From assembly GCA_002914845.1 (NCBI GenBank), contig JXTC01000018.1:330995-394994 (forward strand): a stretch of 64,000 nt of DNA, read 5' to 3'. The stretch comes from Trema orientale (taxonomy: Eukaryota; Streptophyta; Magnoliopsida; Rosales; Cannabaceae). This document shows, one piece after another, positions 59,861 through 64,000 of the stretch. Below the pieces are notes generated by a model. The model saw only the letters and a list, made by a program, of their open reading frames with translations, did no database searches and had not been told where the DNA came from. Made by a program: the position numbers and the translations under genes. Positions within the stretch are counted from its first letter, which is position 1; the number at the start of each line of letters is the position of its first letter.

Positions 59861-60460
59861 CACAGGCTACAACCAGCAGCCTGACTTCAGATTTTTCAGT
59901 TGCCCAGATTACTGTACACAAGTTGGGTGACTCAAACTATGTGCAATGGGCTCAGTCATTCATGATGTTCATATGTGGACGTGGCAAAGATGACTATATT
60001 ACAGGTGGAAAGGAAGAACCCCAGAAGAGTGACCCTGCTTACAGAACATGGTTCTTAGAAGATAATCTTGTGAGGTCGTGGCTGATCAATTCAATGGAGG
60101 CAAAAGTTAGAAACTCCTTCATGTTTTACGAAACTGCCAAGGAAATCTGGAAAGCTGTGAAGATTTCTTATTCTGACAAAGAAAACACAACAGAGGTGTT
60201 CGAATTAGAGAGCAAACTCCGAAGCCTCATCCAAGAAGATCAAAGTGTTACTACTTATTTTAACACTTTGACTGAATACTAGCAACAACTAGACTTGCTC
60301 AAGGCTGTGAAGTAGAAATGCCTAGACGATGCTACCTAATAGCGGAAAATTGGGGAGAAAGGAAGATTATTTCAATTTCTGATGATGAATGATTCCATGA
60401 AGCAGACAATAGCCCCACTTAATATAGAACATTCAGCCATGGCGACCCGCAGAATTTTTG
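59861..60460 (+). pseudogene. copia gag remnant
   Basis: A copia-type gag polypeptide: VHKLGDSNYVQWAQSFMMF, then RSWLINSMEAKVRNSF and VFELESKLRSLIQEDQSVTT. It is interrupted by a TAG at 60280-60282 and further stops up to about 60330. The true gag start is not clear. Gag forms the virus-like particle of the retrotransposon. Confidence 0.82.
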
Positions 60461-61995
60461 ACTCTAGAGAAAACAAAAAAACCTTGGTGTACCCACTGCA
60501 ATAAGCCGTGGCACACTAGGGACACTTGTTGGAAAATCCATGGTAAGCCACTAGGATGGAAACCAAAGCAAGAACGATACTCAAAAGGGTTCCAAACAAC
60601 TACTGAAGGCAACCAGTCCCTCGGATTCAACAAGGAACAACTAGAGCAGTTACAAAAATTGCTAAATCCGTCCACAGCAACTTCACAAGTTTATTCATCC
60701 TTGATTGCCCAGAAAGGTCGTATCCACACCACCTTAGGTGCCTATTCAGGTAACAATGATCCCTGGATCATAGATTCAGGGGCTTCAGATCATATGACAA
60801 GTTGTCTCTATAGTTTTACATCTTATACTCTGAATTTTGGGAATAGTAGAGTTAAAATAGCAAATGGCTCATTTACAACCATCTTAGGCCATGGGTCTAT
60901 CTCTATCTCACCTGCTATTACATTAAAAAATGTTCTACATGTCCCAAAACTTACCTACAATTTATTATCTGTTAGTAAACTCATAAAAGATTCTAGATAT
61001 GGAGTTTGTTTTTACTAAATGGTTGTCTATTTCAGGATCTAACCTCAGGGAGGACGATTGGCAATGCTAGAGAGTATGATGGGCTTTACGACTTTGACAA
61101 GGACATCTCAAATAATAAACAAGTTAAACCTACTGGTTTAGAGGCTTCCTATGTTTTTAGTTTTCAAGAAATAATGTTATGGCATTATAGGCTAGGTCAT
61201 CCCAGTTTTTCTTATATGAAAAAACTCTTTCCAGAATTATTTAAGAATAAAGATCCCTTTGAATTTCAGTGTGAATTTTGTCAGTTAGCAAAACATACTC
61301 ATGTTCCATTTCCTATTGTACCTTACATTGCATCACAACCATTCTCTGTAATTCACAGCGATGTATGGGGTCCATCACGGGTCACAAATCTTACTGGCAC
61401 AAAATGATTCGTAACCTTTACAGATGATCACACTAGAGCATGTTGGGTGTATCTCTCAAAAGAAAAATCAGAAGTGGAGCAAACATTCAAAAATTATCAT
61501 TCAATGATTAAAAATCAATTCCAAAAGTCTATTCAAGTTTTAAGAACTGATAACGGAAGGGAATACTTCAATTCTATCCTAGGAGCATATCTGTTAGAAC
61601 AGGGGATAATACATCAAAGTTCATGTGTCAATATCCCACAAAAAAATGGCGTTGCCGAAAGAAAAAATAGACATCTCTTAGAAGTGGTACGAGCATTAAT
61701 GGTTACAAAAAATATGCCAAAATAATTTTGGGGCGATGCTGTACTCACTGCTTCCTTTCTTATAAATAGAATGCCTACTAGGGTTCTAGAGTACCAAATA
61801 CCTTTGACTTTGTTTCTTCAATATTTTCCTGGTTATGCTAGAACAATAAATAACCTTTCGTTAAAAATTTTTGGGTGTCAAGCGCTTGTTCATGTACATA
61901 GTCAAAATAGAAGTAAATTCGATCCTAGAGCAATCAAGTGTATTTTTTTCGGATATGCAGCAAATCAAAAGGGACACAAATGTTATTCACCATAA
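60461..61995 (+). pseudogene. copia pol remnant: zinc knuckle, protease, integrase
   Basis: In order: a CCHC knuckle (C-x2-C-x4-H-x4-C, 60488-60535), aspartic protease with WIIDSGASDHM (about 60764-60796), GAG-pre-integrase with LWHYRLGHPS, and an integrase core with HSDVWGP, RTDNGREYF and NGVAERKNR carrying the D, D and E. The frame shifts at about 61015 and stops at 61405, 61723 and 61993, so it is inactive. Protease matures the polyprotein; integrase inserts the cDNA. Confidence 0.88.
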
Positions 61996-64000
61996 AATAA
62001 AAAATTCTTTGTCACCATGGATGTCAGATTTTTTGAAAATCAACCTTTTTTTCCCAGCACTTCTCTTCAGGGGGAGAATACAACAAGTGAAGATCATTTC
62101 TAGGAAATTTCAGACGACCTCGAGGTAGCCAACACCAACCTGCCCTTATTCGAGTACCTACCCGAGAATGCCAGAGCCGACCCAATATCCGAAACAGCCA
62201 CAGTACCCACAAATGGACCACCCTCACCACTCAAACCCCAAGCCGAACCTATTATGTCTACATCTATGATTGGACCAAAGACAGGGGAAGCCTCACAAGT
62301 AAGGGAAATATCAAATGTTTATTCGAGGAAGAGGTTCCACTATCAACCAGTGGTAATGCCCATCAATAAGTCTTCCCAACAGTGCCAAGAGACTGAACCG
62401 CAAGAAAGTTTCCATTCAGACCATCCAAGTAGCTCTATTCCAGACACTATTTCTCTAGTTAATAATGATTTAGATATTCCCATTGCCCATAGGAAAGGTG
62501 TTAGATCGTGTACTCTTCATCCCATATCCCAGTATGTCTCCTATGATAAATTGTCTCCTAAATACAAAGCTTTTGCTACTAATCTTTTGAGTATAGAAAT
62601 TCCTAATAAAATTCAGGAAGCTTTGAGAATACCAGAATGGAGAACAGCTATGTATGAAGAGATCAAAGCACTGGAGAAAAATCACACGTGGGATCTAGTA
62701 GAGGTACCCAAGGAAAAGAAAGCTGTCTGATGTAAATGGGTATTCACCGTGAAATATAAGAGTGATGGCACAATTGAGAGATATAAAGCACGTTAGGCGG
62801 CAAAAGGATACACTCAAACGTATGGAATAGATTATCAAGAGACGTGCGCACCTGTGGCAAAGTTAAATTCCATCAAAGTCTTATTATTCATGACTGTCAA
62901 CATAGAATGGCCATTATATCAACTTGATATCAAAAATGCTTTTTTGAATGGCGACCTTGAAGAAGAAGTGTACATGGAGATACCACCAGGTTTCGAAAAT
63001 GATAATAGAAGGAGAGTTTGCCAATTGAAAAAATCTTTGTATAGATTAAAGCAGTCACCAAGAGCATAGTTTGATAAATTTACAAAGTCAATTAAAAATC
63101 AAGGATTCAACCAGGCTCAAATAGATCATACCCTGTTTTATAAGCATAGTGCTCGAGGAAAAATCACAATTCTTATTGTGTACGTGGATGATATCATTAT
63201 TATTGGAGATGATATGGAAGAAACAAATCAAGTAAAAGGAAAGCTTGCAAAGGAGTTCGAGATAAAGGACCTAGGAGCATTGAAGTATTTTTTAGGAATG
63301 GAAGTGGCTCGAAGTCAGAAGGGAATTTTTGTGTCTCAAAGGAAATATACTCTTGATCTTCTAAAAGAAACCGAATTGCTGGGGTGCAAACCGGTAGACA
63401 CACCAATGGATCCTAATCATAAACTTGGGCAGAATGATGGTGGTTGTCCTGTTGACAAAGGGCGTTTTCAACGTTTAGTAGGCAAATTGATATATTTGTC
63501 ACATACTAGGCCTGATATATCATTTGCTGTAAGCATCATAAGTCAATTCATGCACTCTTCATGTGAAGATCATTTAGAAGCTGCTTATTAAATTATGAAG
63601 TATCTCTAATGAAGTCCAGGAAGAGGAATGTTTTTCAGAAAACATGAGAATCGAGATATTGAGGAGTTTATAGATGCTAATTGGACAGGCTCAGTGAGTG
63701 ATAGAAGATCTACGACAGGCTATTGTACAAAGTTATGGGGAAATGTTGTGACTTGGCGAAGCAGAAAAAAAAAAGTGTAGTTGCTAGAAGCAGTGCAGAA
63801 GCCGAACAGAGAGCTGTTGCTCATGGAGTATGCGAGCTGATTTGGATAAGAAGGATGGTGGAAGAACTGAAGCTTAATACCCAAGAACCAATGAAGATGT
63901 ATTTTGACAACAAAGCAACTATTGATACAGTACATAATCCGGTTCACCACGATAGAACAAAGCACGTGAAAGTTGATCGACACTTCATTAAGGAGAAAAT
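61996..64000 (+). pseudogene. copia pol remnant: reverse transcriptase and RNase H, cut by window end
   Basis: The reverse transcriptase is recognised by LYQLDIKNAFLNGDLEE (about 62917), and the catalytic YVDDI at 63181-63195. RNase H follows with DANWTGSVSDRRSTTGYC (about 63673) and DRTKHVKVDRHFIKEK at the window edge. Stops or frameshifts interrupt at 62730, 62793, 63067, 63589 and near 63776. The 3' end, the polypurine tract and the 3' LTR would lie beyond 64000. Confidence 0.88.

Overview
The window is nuclear DNA of a flowering plant, most likely a eudicot; I cannot name the species. The grounds are spliced GT-AG genes of plant families (oligopeptide transporter, F-box, calmodulin-lysine methyltransferase, thaumatin-like proteins), AT-rich spacers, and plant-type mobile DNA (copia and gypsy-like LTRs, CACTA, hAT, Mutator and Harbinger-type MITEs, tRNA-derived SINEs). 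One run of Ns (31570-31608) marks an assembly gap.

Layout. 1-4775: a possible tiny two-exon gene behind a telo-box promoter, a GTCGTTTT-rich repeat, a row of three Mutator-type MITEs and a hAT MITE with a perfect 8-bp target duplication. 4776-8659 (+): an intact six-exon oligopeptide transporter (749 aa). 9665-10787 (+): an F-box gene broken by two frameshifts. 11.1-14.1 kb: two SINEs of one family, a diverged copy of the transporter's 3' flank, and a 240-bp tandem duplication. 14.86-24.79 kb: a nested nest of repeats. A 556-bp tandem repeat was split by a 7.4-kb hAT-type element (TSD TTTTTTGT). That element was split by a 4.35-kb CACTA element carrying pieces of an endo-beta-N-acetylglucosaminidase (ENGase, GH85) gene. 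A later tandem unit was split by an 823-bp Tourist-type element (TSD TAA). 25-28.7 kb: TTGACC-rich repeats and a large fold-back. 28862-31569 (+): calmodulin-lysine N-methyltransferase, seven exons, 3' end lost in the gap. 32669-34529 and 46817-49837: two solo LTRs with 5-bp target duplications.

38543-39710 (-) and 54070-55435 (-): two paralogous thaumatin-like protein genes. Each has a short signal-peptide exon, a long 16-cysteine exon and a third exon encoding a linker plus hydrophobic tail typical of GPI-anchored members. Both third exons are easy to miss, because reading through the second intron meets a stop at once. 56987-58881: a Tourist-like MITE and a third hAT element with an 8-bp TSD. 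59.15-64.0 kb (+): a degenerate Ty1/copia retrotransposon, cut by the window end.

The genes do not form an operon or pathway; this is an ordinary plant gene neighbourhood. The most notable structure is the CACTA element with captured, partly spliceable host gene exons inside a datable nest of insertions.
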